Shown here piece after piece: positions 36,501 to 45,315 of a DNA stretch of 51,260 nucleotides. The translations under genes and the position numbers were made by a program. Where the stretch lies: assembly GCA_001600495.1 (NCBI GenBank), contig BCKE01000103.1:1-51260 (forward strand). Reading direction: 5' to 3'. The number at the start of each line of letters is the position of its first letter. Position 1 is the first letter of the stretch. This DNA comes from Pilasporangium apinafurcum. Its lineage: Eukaryota > Oomycota > Peronosporomycetes > Pythiales > Pythiaceae. A model generated the notes under the pieces. It did no database searches, had not been told where the DNA came from, and was given only the letters and a program-made list of their open reading frames with translations.

Positions 36501-37333
36501 CGCCATACGTCGTTGTTGCCTTGCAAGAAGCGACGCGTATGCACACGCTGATGCATCAGATTCAAACGAGTTTGATGGAGCTGTTGAAAGGTCTTCAAGG
36601 AACCTTAAATATGACTGAAGCCATGGAAGATCTCCAACAAGCACTTTCGATTAACCAAGTGCCCGGCCGCAACCCACTACATCTCTGTTCTTGGGAAAAA
36701 TCGGCATGGTGGTCGCGAAAGTCACTTGGTATGTGGTACACAGATTTGCTTGAGCGGATCAATTTCATTGCGACCTGGACGACCGAATTCCGCTTGCCGT
36801 ACTCAGTGTGGATCTCTGGTTTGTTTAACCCCACAGCGTTTCTCACAGCCATCAAGCAATGTAATGCACGAAAACACGGGTTCCCTCTCGATTCCATGGC
36901 AATCGAAACGCATCTCACAACCATCGTGAGCGCCGAGAACGCAGAAACATATCCAGACATGGGTGCGTTCATTCACGGTCTCTATTTGGAAGGAGCACGC
37001 TGGGAACTTCCCATCAAGGACGAAGAGCAAGTCTCTCCCTTTTCATACGAGGTCGATGGTATCCCCTGTGGTGGGCATTTGATGGATCCAATACCGAAAG
37101 CGTTATTCCCAGAGATGCCGGTCGTCTACGCGCGTGCGGTGTTGATTGAAGACCAATGGGAAGCTACGAGTGTGGGGTATTTCCGCCGGAAGGACAACGT
37201 CTTTGACTGTCCGGTGTATCAGACTACACTCCGTGGTCCGACATATGTTTTCCTCGCTACGTTGAACACCATCGACCCAAAATCGAAGTGGACGTTGGCC
37301 GGTTTGTCCCTGGTCATGCAGAAAGACAACTAA
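24599..37333 (+). CDS. axonemal outer-arm dynein heavy chain with N-terminal Kelch propeller
   Basis: A single 12.7-kb exon encodes 4244 residues from ATG 24599. Residues about 15-370 carry Kelch repeats (YLFGGCDYS, IYIFGGF, IYVFGGYGG, MLVCGGW, MFVFGGV, LLVFGGW). An IPT/TIG domain (about 375-465) and a filamin-type Ig domain (about 470-575) follow, then the linker and motor. P-loops are AAA1 GPAGTGKT (about 1388), AAA2 GPPGSGKT (about 1669), AAA3 GNAGTGKT (about 2001) and AAA4 GVGGSGRKS (about 2377). The antiparallel stalk with its microtubule-binding tip spans about 2640-2945, then AAA5, AAA6 and the C-terminal domain. A Kelch head in place of the usual tail is known from the alpha heavy chain of the Chlamydomonas outer arm, so this is probably its counterpart powering flagellar beating. 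Absence of introns contrasts with several neighbours. Confidence 0.95.
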   Translation: MVVQESSSGGLLRWKTLDAVAARNGGEVPSRRSGHSLSIVGSNGYLFGGCDYSDPPGPTNDLFVLKINSSAPCEWERLRFPSSIIPLPRWKHSATVVDNRIYIFGGFHNATTRFNDLWIYNPITMEWTQFDSTSGSRAGTNAAGAAAAAHRLSVNASPLARAGAAPVTPAPRGGHSAVAIRRNIYVFGGYGGIGYGRRDFDDLYALRLEDMTWSKVTAKGKPPEKRAGHQACAVDDQMLVCGGWNSVAQFNDLHVFDTLTNCWSMVEGTHMASTLPRWNHAACAVLAIPHAKMFVFGGVMGEANNYSGQGTFMSDICVLDTGEMVWSVPEIQGMPPCGRSDTTLVYDDKGSRLLVFGGWANIWLGDLYSLDVSCVVGPPYGITGVFPEYGPITGGTALVIEGIDFINKPVTIRFSCRKGAIDVLGEYVNEHTLNVVTPDFTMYPPGDVQLRVALQGDSFTTTFQTFNFFAVTNASMCFAYGPGVLCGGASGEPTTFVIQARDAQRNIRTRGGDEFVVEVESQDMNPLFLTTLQIQDLLNGTYIVSYTAPKAGEYIVHVTFLGTFGGTAGPVRGSPYKVSFDDTVTRETNLMTGKLVLDQVIHDLQELHQLTRECNVGLDQPLSDPSWTPEQVTDALIALKEHVLNVDKRGESITLTIDELKIELAFLKDSGIAVAKEQEAISVIETAWNEILKKVPAASARIAPLISAQSLKYRNDILLYVEELQKKEAQLKKKPFWTFSVGVKAALDSINEEKAAFEQVQADYERKRHVVEVLECEEIMEPCEKIVNSMQKTLEQVHQLWQSISEVIRKIDLSKSIPWNMIDGLVLEEEAKGFMTLVKAINKGIRDCDAYKQFERVVKDFLSACPLFQALRHPSMRSRHWQELMQVTGKSFECPNDNPGLLFSDILALNLHEHQRDVEEIIDRAQKDAKQEAILQDLEARWVGVSFTMVRYKETDVPLLHLSEDVIEMLESDQLLILSIISGRHNYFQTLTYSWRAKLMVISEVTTILNDIQRSWSYLEPLFVGSEEVKRELPEVTAQFQRIDERVRKTLHQMWSQQSCGNVLLACQLPDLQSSLGDIRALLEQCQQALKEYLDSKRRMFPRFYFISEAELLDVLSNGSNPEKIMVHLEKVFLATHTLLLEKTTIGIATAIKATHFVSHDIAKECITFEQPVGIDGKAEIYLQVVLEAMHATLKSHVARSISRYPTQNRVTWLLQKLPLSSEQERTPLPMDAAQIALLVAGIIGVNGVENAFALLSKGHETAMKEYFDKVISQLNDLINLTQSILTKEDRQRVMCMITMDAHSRDIVQKLLYEKISSPSSFLWQSQLKQRRAEHTNKTYLEICDAKFEYGFEYLGNGPRLVITPLTDRIYVTATQALHIQMGCAPAGPAGTGKTETTKDLANMMGKLCYVFNCSPEMDYKNLGNIFKGLASAGSWGCFDEFNRLVPEVLSVCSVQFKAVCDGIRNDSEQVVIEGDTVRLDPTCGTFITMNPGYLGRSELPEGLKALFRPITVMAPDLVLICENMLMAEGFREAKPLASKFFSLYSLLKELLSKQDHYDWGLRAVKSVLVVAGAFKRAEPKLSEQEILMRSLRDFNLPKIVEQDLLVFNGLLGDLFPNMNPPRKVDEALEKYVHLACEELGLWPNEQFRLKVIQLQELLAIRHCVFVMGPPGSGKTECCETLVTARKKQGDDYYTKVVDLNPKTISTEELYGYMVLGTREWKDGLLSKLMRDMASASTNDPRPKWLLLDGDLDANWIESMNSVMDDNKMLTLASNERIPLKQNMRLVFEIRDLKFATPATVSRAGILYISNDDESQWRSFLASWVSTKGTNVEQRKVLGESATKYVDPIIAFIKHQCKTIVPMEEITMVQTYLYFLDAVLDADTMNDAKKIDILSGFISVWAFGAALTFTDDRSDYRKIFSEWWRSEFKHIKFPTRDTVFDYWLNPTTLTFDSWRASPHFRTVHFDGSVPMSSITVPTPETASIASWMSLMVREERPFMLCGNAGTGKTQLVQGVLNSIDTYTANKAKQAASVGTSSIGSSTVSSMSINFNYYTNSSALQIILESKLSKRVGTTFGPSDGSRLVYFLDDINLPQVDPYNTQSALALLRQYLDYGHWYDRTKFTLKQIVDVQFLSCMNPNAGSFWINPRLQRHFVTFALPQLSIASLQIIYTTFLEGYVADFVEDIRKMSANILKAALGLHTQVCGTFRKTAANFHYEFNIRHMANVFQGLLMAKPSTFEDPLKFALLWVHESTRVYGDRLVTSQDVAKFTSLVQQQARKCFPSYNFTRYFTPASATDSSSTGGDLILFCHFANGLRTNEYDQVASTQTLHTIVEEALTEHNELYTKMDLVLFKDALEHITRIVRSISNTSGHALLVGVGGSGRKSLARLSTFMCGYSLVEITITQTYSLVDFKADLQNMFMKAGVKGEGLTFLFSDNQIKTERMLVLLNDLLSSGNIPDLFNSDEQANIIQQIQPKMVAAMASAPSVQPSSHGNSTSSGLSEKSEKDQCWQWFIQEIKRNLHVVLCFSPATSDFRLRARKFPALVNCTSIDWFQPWPQDALHSVAMRFLNIHDDSSPLAKWIRSDTLMAAIQNFMPFAFQSTNSMAQEFYTKERRRVYSTPKSYLECLSLYKELLVQKQDGIERAILRLQNGLEKMDATRDVVANMEEELKTTLEEAEKKKVLVEELALRLQKDKEVVESETVKANVEKEKCAIIQADVSTKKADTEADLAQAQPMVEAAMAALDTLNKKDLGSCKTMSKPPAGVGDIFGAVVVLFAGINPNITVQKNGKVKDKDRSWETTKKVLLGNINAFVDELKAFKTLVDDQQVPEVNWKEIRPFLQLEHFNVEIIEKKNSAAAGLCAWVINIVQYYDAIVVVEPKKKALAEANEKLRAANEKLELVNQKLSALEAKLATLTAEYDQTNKDVEDAIRAVERGRLRMELATRLTAALGSESVRWSEELGQLQARSEKLVCDVVISASFVSYIGAFTKVFRDVLINDKWIPFLRKSLGGTGANTTESNPFMSNDCNPLQILSTDAEIAEWNTRGLPSDRVSTENGAILRNSKRCPLLIDPQLQGIYWLREMEKHARQSSPNSLQIVRQDQVNLPQILEAAVENGHSLVVENMNEKLEVCLWPAVSRSTTIRGHKTLLKLGDKLVELHTNFRLYLHTKLSNPHYPPELQAETTMINFAVTQQGLEDQLLSLVVRKEYPKKAKARTALVHQQNEFKIRVQVLEDRILSNLADTEGDITENVQVINDLETTKATAVEIAIKVTKAKEYEAQINVLSSKYQSVAARGALLFFLMDGLHRIHPNYVYSLNAFVVIFQRGIDLMASDKSKEASGLRPGSTGSGGGLLGRLKAAAKKVIATQRFQWNADLLLADRVIENTSEQDIDALLQEADKEEILTPAQIEARCIQLKVSITEVVFNYIRRGLFEKDKLILATQLCFAILQSENKMESADVQQLIMNGCASDVGSGMGLLNEWMNETTWLRIRNLEENIQSLQKLTTYMRSDSEEWREWYDSEKPEAKPLPGPYKTSITPIQLLHIIRVLRPDRMLSTLQTFLTKHLGSQFVQQPPFDMEATYQETSASTPMFFVLFPGVDPTSWVETLGKKFDFSYERGNLINISMGQGQEATADSILMKFSREGKWVILQNIHLMQSWLPKLERALELYSVSADQNFRCFLSAEVPTIASMANLPESLLQSCIKVASEAPTDLKSNLRRAWAQFSLKQIDECSQPNEYQACLFALCFFHALVLGRRRFGFQGWSRMYSFNTGDLLICSDVLRRYIDNSSSSTSSSGSTGLPWDDLRYIFGEIMYGGHITDYWDRITNNTYLAHVFTPSILEGKELTEGFKCPDPFVFTYSRYAAYIEEELPQESPVVYGLHPNAEVGYLVEACHELFFTIATFQPISSTGPPASSSAPPSPPTTSSSQAKESSRILSIIESLLHRLPPPIDLLGLHAQAAPLLTTEQSPYVVVALQEATRMHTLMHQIQTSLMELLKGLQGTLNMTEAMEDLQQALSINQVPGRNPLHLCSWEKSAWWSRKSLGMWYTDLLERINFIATWTTEFRLPYSVWISGLFNPTAFLTAIKQCNARKHGFPLDSMAIETHLTTIVSAENAETYPDMGAFIHGLYLEGARWELPIKDEEQVSPFSYEVDGIPCGGHLMDPIPKALFPEMPVVYARAVLIEDQWEATSVGYFRRKDNVFDCPVYQTTLRGPTYVFLATLNTIDPKSKWTLAGLSLVMQKDN

Positions 37334-37526
37334 AATTTTGACATTAGAGCAATATACGAACTGAACCTGTGGTGAAGACAACACTCTTTGTAATTGCGTT
37401 CTTCATCGTTTTACATTTGACAATTAGAAAGAGGTTGATATCAATCGACATTGCAGCACATGCATAAGTTCATCAAAATGGATCAATAAACTCCTTGCTT
37501 TCCAGTACAAACTAAGCAGCGCGGGC
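37334..37526. other. convergent intergenic spacer
   Basis: 193 bases between the stops of the dynein and homogentisate dioxygenase genes. It should hold both 3' untranslated ends. No further feature is seen. Confidence 0.5.
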
Positions 37527-39516
37527 CTAAGGCTGGTTGGGATTAAAGAGCTTGGGCATTTGTTGCCAGCACTTCCAATAGTTGGAGTCGTTGTGGTCAC
37601 AGTTGAGCGCATAGTCGGTCAGCTTAATGAGATACGTAGTTTCAAACATAAACGCTAATCCGCCGTCAAATTTGTGTGGCTTCAAGTCCGCGTTGGACGC
37701 AGCGAGGAATGTCGCAGCATCTGGTCCATGTGGCGTGTCGACACTGTGAAGCGAGGCACCACCAGGGACAAAGCCGTCCTCTCCGCCTTTTTTGGCGTCA
37801 TACGTACCATAAACCATGCCCATGTACTCGGACATGCAATTGCGGTGGAAGTATGGGGGGCGGAAGGTATGTTCTTGTACCTAATTTCAAGAACAATATG
37901 AGTCAGAAACTAGATCTTGAATGAAAAGTGTGCTGCCATGCCGCTTACCATCCATCGAGGTGGGAAGATCACAAAATCAGCCACAGCATTTCCTGGCTCA
38001 TCGGTTTGACAGGTCAAAACACAGTAAATTGATGGATCCTAGTGCATCAAGCAAATATTAGCGTGCCAAGTCATAGTAGCAAAATTGTGTAATGTGGAGA
38101 TAGCAGTACTTACTGGGTGATCGAAGCTGACGGAATTCATGGTGCAGAAGTTGTCCAAGTTGTACTTGTATGGCACATAATTTCCGTGCCACGCCACCAC
38201 ATTAAACGGCGAAAACGACATCCTTGCTGAGAACATCTTGCCTCCAAACTAAGCAGGCATAAGATCAATATTCTCAAGTTAGCGACCCACCGTACTACGC
38301 AAACATCACAGCAGCCAAAGAAAACGGTGGTCCAATCTTTTGTTACCTTGTTGACAACAAGGAAATCGCATTCGCGATCTTCATACGCAGCAACAGGGTG
38401 TTCAAAGTCACGAGGGTTGGCCAGACCGTTGGCACCAATGGGTCCAAGATCAGGGAGCGTAAAATGGCGATTGTACACCTCCAAAATATAACCGCGAGAA
38501 GGTTCATCGATCGCTACCGAGAATCGAATTCCGCGCTACAATCATCATCAGCCACTAATCGTTAATTCTTCGCGCATATTCGACTTCTTCGATCGAATTG
38601 CATCAATAGTTTACCTGGATCACGCAAATCTCATGCGGTGATACCAGCAGTTTGCCGAATTCGGTGGTGATTTTCAGCACTCCATGCTGTGGAACTGATC
38701 ACAATAAATTTATCGTCAGCAGCCACAATTACTCGCTAGTTATCATGATAGAATTAGCGCATACCGATGAGATAATCGCCATCGGAATTGTAAAAGCACT
38801 TGTCCATCATGGAACGATTGGCTGCGTACGTGTGAATAGCCATTCCTGTCTTCAACGTCGGTTCTCCAGACCCACCTATTCGTTCAATAAATCGATAAAT
38901 TTTGTGAGTCACGGTAAGCAAAGAATAATTTTCACTCAGAACCCAGGAATGATCTTTACCGATAGTGCGCATTCCTTCAATGAAATCCAGGCTTTCCGAT
39001 TCATGTGGGAATGGAATCGGTCTCCATCGCATTTGCTGCGGTGTGAGCGTGGCGTTGGAGAAGTCTGCATGGATGAACGGATGCTCGATTTCCTTGTATT
39101 TCTCATGCACCACTGGTGGCAAGATGCGGTAAAGCCAACTATAAATCATGAAGAAAAAGAAAAAAATCAGTTGCCGTATAGATAGGAATGAAAATATACT
39201 GTGAGCGAGTGTAATGCACCTTCGTTGGTTCTTGTGGCGTGGGAGCGTGAACGCCGTGCCCGAGAGTTGCTCTGCATACAGTCCATACGCACACTATCCG
39301 CAAACAGCAAACCAATGTAATCAACAACGGTTCGATCCATTGCATTCACAAAGCGACATGTTTTACTTTTTGCGGGTTATTTTGTGCTTTCGGGAGTGCA
39401 TTTGGGAGTGTTTCCGAGCAGAAATGGCCGCCAAATCCTGGTAGATACGGCAATTTTTCCCATTCGGTCGCAAATGCGTTTTCCGCGCGCGGGGTCTTCT
39501 CTGCGTGGCTGCTCAT
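37527..39516 (-). CDS. HGD: homogentisate 1,2-dioxygenase
   Basis: Eight exons: 39516-39367, 39293-39220, 39138-38765, 38694-38615, 38535-38347, 38248-38114, 38038-37949 and 37880-37527, giving 481 residues. Family landmarks run throughout: [92 protein letters not shown] and TPHGPDA. The Fe(II) ligands His, Glu and His known from the human enzyme are present in HRNCMSE and TPHG. It opens the ring of homogentisate to maleylacetoacetate in tyrosine and phenylalanine breakdown, in the cytosol. The N-terminus is about 20 residues longer than usual ([20 protein letters not shown]) with no targeting signal I can call. Introns are 68-98 bases and phases agree throughout. Confidence 0.95.
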
Positions 39517-40388
39517 TGTGAACTGGTGAATCTTGTGCTTCTACATGTGGCGCTTTGTCTTCACTTTCCGTCGTTTACAGGTGTTTAGATGAGTTTATTG
39601 ACGCCCATCACCCTAAAATAGCAACCATAGTTAATAGCGAGTGGCTTGATATACTACTGTAAACGTGTGGTTTGACATGATGACAATCATTCTTTTGTTC
39701 CTAATTGAGGGTAACTCATTCTGTTTGTTAGGGGGATCTTCAACTTCAAGTGTGATGTCAGCGTTTCTTTTGCACCACTGCCATCAATTTAGTCTTCTAA
39801 TCAATCTCATGGCTACTGCCATCGAATACTCAAACAACACTTGCAGCAATGGATCTCGTGGTTGCTCTCGTTGTATTCGTTTGAACTTACAATGTATCCC
39901 CCTCTCGGAGACAACAGTCGAGAAACAATGGCAATAGCACATTGTGCTGGGTGCTACATCATGTAAAGGGCATTTCGGTTGGTGTTTGTTGCTCTTTGAG
40001 GATAACGAATACTGAGGAACTTGATGAACTCACCATATACCTCACATAGTTGATCATTGCTTACCCAACAGACAAGGCGTTGCATGAGCTCTAGTCTGTC
40101 GTTACTCTACAATTCTATATACATTCCGGGAGAAATAGGGCAGCAGAGTGGAAGACCTATACCAGACAAGACGTGCTTAGTACTATGGTTCACAAAAAGC
40201 AGGAAGACTGCACAAATGCAACAATGAGCTTGGTCGGGAGAATGCTATTTCTCTAGTCGTGCATTAGTCCCGGTAAATATACAGTGCATCATTCAATCAC
40301 GGCAAAATATTAGTTCAGTACAATATACCGTAGTATATACCGGGAATTGCCTTGCCAAAACGTCGGAATCTGTCAAAAACTGATTACG
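39517..40388. other. intergenic between HGD and the paralogous gene array
   Basis: About 870 bases between two divergent genes. A 90-codon frame at 39665-39937 is rich in Leu, Ser and Cys and shows no domain; I do not call it a gene. The inverted repeat at 40268-40345 is described separately. Confidence 0.5.
40268..40345. promoter_or_regulatory. inverted repeat just upstream of array gene A
   Basis: TCCCGGTAAATATAC at 40268-40282 and GTATATACCGGGA at 40333-40345 are imperfect inverse copies, 50 bases apart, ending 43 bases before the ATG of gene A. The core CCGGTA/TACCGG is the same as in the ARPC2 bidirectional promoter. Confidence 0.35.
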
Positions 40389-41996
40389 ATGGCCCACCTT
40401 CCAGATGCGGAGTTTCTGACTGCATTCACTACTGCGAGTGATAATGACAACGAGCGTATACAAGAACCAGTATGTCTGACAGATATGTGTCTACCACCAG
40501 GAGTACTGGTGGATCAGGAGTGCACGGACGAGGCGGTGTTAATAGACGACCTTTTTGGCGCAGATGGGGATTTCTCAGCCATACTTGCTGCATTTGAGGC
40601 AAGTGATGAAAATGAGGAGACCGATTACAACCTTGGCGATGATTTATCATCATCCAACACACCAACCGTCAATTCTGATGATATTCCATCGCCATCAACT
40701 GTTGAGACAACTCATAGTTTATGCAGAAAACCTCCACGGAAACGACGTAAACACGAACTGGACCGCCTCAGGGTGCTGATTGCGGCTCTGGAACGTAAAC
40801 TGACAGCGTTGAAGATCAAAACTCAACCTAATGAAACTGCATCGAGCATAATGGAGCACCAAAGCTGGCAGCGTGTGACCGCGCAGATGCTGGCTGCTAA
40901 GCAAAGAACAATGGGTGAAAACGCTAGATTGCGCGAGATTATGCACGAACAAATCAAGATAGTCAGGGCCCTGCAGCGTTCGCTTGCGAAGAGCCCCGAT
41001 TTAAGCGTAAGTATGGATTGGAGCTGTACACAAGTTTTCTCTCTTATGCGTTCTTTCTTTTGGTTGACAGAAACTCGGGATTTTCCCTCGGATAGATCAG
41101 CGCATCAATCCAGTCGAATCGTCCTCCAAAGCGCTTTACAAGAGCATGCTTGAGAGTATTATGTCCTCCTATCAGCGCATGGACAGTGTGTTCGCACAAG
41201 CGGACGTCCCAGATCCTCGTAAATCTTCACGGAAGCTCAATATGGAGATGCAAACCGAAGGCGATTGTCGCGTGATGTGCATACAGGTTGTGGAAAGCCG
41301 TGTCGTGCCGTGCAGTTTCTTGTTCATTGGGGATATGGCCTGGGAGTATTTGGCGAAGGAGAACGACGAGCGGCAACGCACAGGGTTTTATTTGGTACGT
41401 TTGATCAGTGAACCGTTAGATTTTCCATTTCTATTGAATTTATCCAACTATCCAATGCGCTCCCTGTGGTTTTTCTGACTGAAGGGATTTGAAAGTTTTG
41501 GCGATGTCATGTTTGGCGATTGCGCGTTTGATTCCCCATCGGAACGTGTAAAGTTAGAAGGCAAAGTAGCGCTGCGTCGCTTTAAGGAGAAGAATCGCCT
41601 CACTTTCGTTTGGGAATTCCTCGGACCCGCACAAACCGATTTCTTACAGCCACCTGCCGTTCGTCTTCTTCAAAAAGGATGGTAAACAAACAGCGACCAG
41701 AATGAGTGCTGTCGCAAACATATTATAGACGAAATTGACACTGTTGCATTTCTGTTGCGTGTAGGTTCGTGTTTGAGCCTTCGGAAGATGATCCACTCAA
41801 CACAAGTGTTTGTCGTACATGCATTCATTTCACTCCGACCCCCGAGTATCCTGGCGACAGCATTAATACAAACGCAATGGATGTTGGTCTCACGACAGGG
41901 CTTGTCTTGAGTGTCTTTGAGAAGACTGTGGGCTATATCTTTGAATCGGTGGTCAATTCGTTGTTGAAAAATTTGCTCTACCCACCGACGAAGTGA
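40389..41996 (+). CDS. array gene A: bZIP-like / START-like family protein
   Basis: Four exons: 40389-41006, 41071-41394, 41485-41681 and 41765-41996, giving 456 residues. The start ATG 40389 gives MAHLPDAEFLTAF, like the starts of genes B and C. An acidic N-terminus is followed by a basic stretch PPRKRRKHELDRLRVLI and a helix with spaced Leu residues (about 118-205, ending QRSLAKSPDLS). The C-terminal half holds the shared domain: LNMEMQTEG, CIQVVESRVVPCSFLFIGD, LRRFKEKNRLTFVWEF, FVFEPSEDDPLNTSV and VFEKTVGYIFESVV. I read this half as START/SRPBCC-like from its length and pattern. Oomycete databases, as I recall, label such proteins 'M96 mating-specific protein family'. A transcription-factor role is inferred. 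It lacks the first intron found in B, C and E. Confidence 0.8.
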
Positions 41997-42710
41997 TCCT
42001 CAAGCGCACGTATACGTGTAGATATAGATACTGGCTATATGGCAATGTGATCTGAAGCTCAAGTACATTTTCTCACACTGACGAGATACATGCAAGAAAT
42101 TTCTCGATTTTTGTAGAGCTGGTTGTAAGCTGACCCGTTCATTTTCGGAGATGAGCATCCAGAATTTTGCAACGAGATCGGGTCGAAATATTTGAAGCTG
42201 CAATCGGTACGTAGATTTCTATGACATCAGCGAAAACACCAAGCTGGAGTCAATGGATTCCGATAAGAGCCCATCCACGCTTGTTGCAATCACGGTCAAT
42301 CATGTACAAGCGCTTCGATGAAGAGAAAGTTTGAGCAACTTAAATGGCAAACAGCATTCACTAGGCTGTTCATAACGCTATTGTTTGTTCAAAATTTGAT
42401 ATGGATCGAATAGAACTTAGCAATTGCACCGCTGTCATTTGAGATGATTAGGAAACTCATCAAGGGCATTTGCAACTTGTAAACTTGGGCTAGAATACAA
42501 AAACAATCACGATACCAAATCTGCATAGAAGCGAATCAAGAAAATAGGATTCATAAAATTTGTCCATCTGTCCATCCTTCTAAAAGTAAAGGAATGATTG
42601 CGCTCTAGTGGCAATCATCTTTGACCTTCGAGGAAATAGGAAGTGTTCACTAATCGGCAGCTCAAATTCATATCCAAAACCACACACAACAGTACACACA
42701 GCGACTCCCA
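41997..42710. other. intergenic between array genes A and B
   Basis: 713 bases, with no coding frame resembling the family and no RNA gene seen. It should hold the promoter of gene B. Confidence 0.5.
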
Positions 42711-44348
42711 ATGGCGCAGCTTTCCGAGGCAGCTCTGATGGATCTCCTCACGCAGATCGATCACGGTGATCCATGTGCTGCAATTGGCCACACCGCCCAT
42801 GGCCTTAGCTGTAAGGTATTGTTCATCACAGCGACTCTTTTGATCTATTAAATACCTGTGAGACTGACTGAAGCAAGTGTTGTTCTCTACTGAAGCAAGA
42901 AAGCGTAAATCCATGGGAATCGACACGAGTGCCGTTAAGTTGGAATTTCCTGGCCGTTGATTTGGATTTTATAGAATCACTTTCCGACCATGACGAAGGC
43001 CGATTGGATGTGACAGCCTCAGACTCACCATCCACTTCAACATCGTTGCCTGACCCAAAACGAGATGATCAGAACAAACCAACTCCATCGAAAAATTGTC
43101 GGCGTCTGCGCAAACGACGGAAACACGAGCTTGATGATCTACGTGCTACATCATTAAGACTTGAAGACCAACTGGAACACCTTAAGAAAGCCGCGGGAAT
43201 TGACAAACCCGGTGCGATTGACTCCTGGAAAGCGAGAGCTGACAAGCTGTTACTTACCAAGCAGCAATCCATGCGCGAAAATGCTCGACTTCGGCAGATT
43301 CTCAAAGACCAATCTCGAGTCATACGTATCGTTCAGCGCACGCTTGCCAAGAGCCCTGATTTATCTGTATGTGTTTTGACAATCGGGTGTCTTTCATCAT
43401 GCAGGAAAAAGATTGATATTATATTTTTTTTATGCGACTTTGTTGTGTAGGAACTAGGGGTGATGCCGAACCGCCCTGCAAATGGTCAGCTTCAGTCCCC
43501 AACCTCGAATCTTTACGACAGCTTGTTTGCCAGTATCACGTCGTCATATTATCAGTTGGATAATTTTTTCCGCAATATTACGTTTCCAGATCCAGCGCTC
43601 TGCAAGAGAATGGTCAGTATGCAGCTTGAATGCAACGGGAGTGAACCCGTGATGGACATGCAAGTCGTGAAAAGCAAAACTATACCATTCAGCTTGGAGT
43701 CCGTTGGAGATGCTGTGCTAAAAGTACTGTCGTTAAAGGACCAAGCAGAAACAGATCGAGACGAATGGCAACCAGTATGGCGACCTAATTACCATTTTAT
43801 GTGTCTAACCACGACTAATTCACTGGTGGTATCGATAACATTAGGCTTTGGAGAAACATGGCGATAATTTCTTTGGCGCATGTCACGTCCTGTGTCCAAG
43901 TGATCTAGATCTTCATGGGCAAATCGCCATCCGTCAGTTTACAGAAACGAATCGACTCTCGTATTTGTGGGAGTGCAATGAGTTCTGCACGAGTGAAACC
44001 CGCGAGAAGCCAGCGATTCATATTCGGGACAAAGGCTGGTGCGTTACATTCATGTGGTGTTTTGAAGACAACGAAAAAAATTGAATTCTAGCGATGTGGA
44101 TTCTTTTCATGATGTATAGGTGTGTGTTCGAACCAGCCGAGGAAGACCCGCTGCGATCCACTGTGATGCGTTTGTGCGTGCAATTCAAGGTATCGTCAGC
44201 GACGGCGGGAGTGACGTTTGGGTTTTCTCCGAAGGACATCGGCAATACAACAGAGATAGTACTGAACATCCACGACAAGGTAATGGGGCATTTATTTCGT
44301 ATGATACAGGACTCGTTATTGTCAAGTGTAGCAGTCACATCCATGTAA
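42711..44348 (+). CDS. array gene B: bZIP-like / START-like family protein
   Basis: Five exons: 42711-42815, 42896-43366, 43451-43774, 43845-44038 and 44120-44348, giving 440 residues. Exon 1 (35 codons, MAQLSEAALMDLLTQIDHGD) matches exon 1 of gene C closely. Exon 2 has the basic region RLRKRRKHELDDLRATSLRL, a Leu-spaced helix and a Gln/Arg-rich end (ARLRQILKDQSRVIRIVQRT). Exons 3-5 hold the shared C-terminal domain (MDMQVVKSKTIPFSLESVGD, IRQFTETNRLSYLWEC, CVFEPAEEDPLRSTV). Genes B and C are the most alike pair, so they probably arose by the latest duplication. The last intron interrupts a Trp codon after TG, as in all five genes. A DNA-binding role is inferred from the basic/leucine pattern only. 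Confidence 0.8.
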
Positions 44349-45315
44349 TACTTGAGAAGAGCAATCTTGCACAACCTAACACGTGAGGTATTTAAAGTAC
44401 AGCAGGTAAATAGAACTTGCCGTGTATCGACAACTTTCGGGACCTTGTGCTTTAAAAATGACCAACGTGGCCATGGTCGATGCTGAGATGAGGCTACCAC
44501 AACATTTTTGTTTGGTGAACATCCAGAAATCACAGAATGTGATATCCACTCCGTATTCAATGGTATCACTGTTCTCGCAGAAAATAGGGCAGAAAACTGT
44601 AGAGCTATCCATGCACTGCAAACGCAGTATCATGATCTGACCATGCAGATTTATTGCAGACATGGAAATCGTATTCAGGATGAGCAGCTCCAACAGCATT
44701 CTTTAACCTCAAAAGATCATATGAGCCATCAAAGTACCTCGGGGAGGACCTCCTGTTTTTCTTTGGGTCCGACTCAACAGCAAAAGCTGACTAAGACCAG
44801 ACGACCGCAGCGTAGGCATATCCGACACCTGGACTCTGAAAACAAGTCTTTGTTGCATACTGTCCCTCACACTCGATCACGCATCCTCCAGTCCTTTCCG
44901 TCTTGTACTTCGATAGCTTCTTGAACTTGTAGTGAGATCACGTGAACATTGCTTTTGACGCTCTGCTTGAACGTCATTGCTTCATATCCGTCCTTGAAGA
45001 GAAGAATGGCACTGAAAAGAGTTCATTACGGAGAAATCGAAACGAGTTTTTGCTTCTACCAATGTGGATTGGTTTGCTTCAAAAAACGCATCAAAGTGTA
45101 TCCTATTGGTAGGAGAAATAGGATAGAGCATAAGAAAAATCTTCCAGAAAATAGAAGCTAAAATACTGTCATCCGAATAAAATAAGGAATGAATGTGTTT
45201 ACTGTGTCCCTATATCGTACAGTAGAGGAAGTACAGTAATCACAAGATGAGCCTTTTGATGTTCAGAACGAAAAGAACAACCAAGCACACACATAAGACA
45301 TCAAAGCAGACGGCG
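44349..45315. other. longest spacer in the array, with an unassigned open frame
   Basis: 967 bases between genes B and C. The stretch 44508-44924 is open on the + strand for 139 codons but has no ATG in frame upstream, only TTG. Its product looks partly helical (VLAENRAENCRAIHALQTQY) with a basic patch (KTRRPQRRHIRHLDSENKSL). It could be an exon of an unrecognised gene or a decayed relative; I cannot align it to the family. Confidence 0.3.

Noticed and set aside
39665-39937. 90-codon frame between HGD and the array
   Set aside because: Mixed hydrophobic and Cys/Ser-rich product with no domain and no splice support; probably chance.
40347-40388. Extension of array gene A upstream of ATG 40389
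   Set aside because: It begins at TTG and overlaps the promoter region; genes B and C start at the position equal to 40389.
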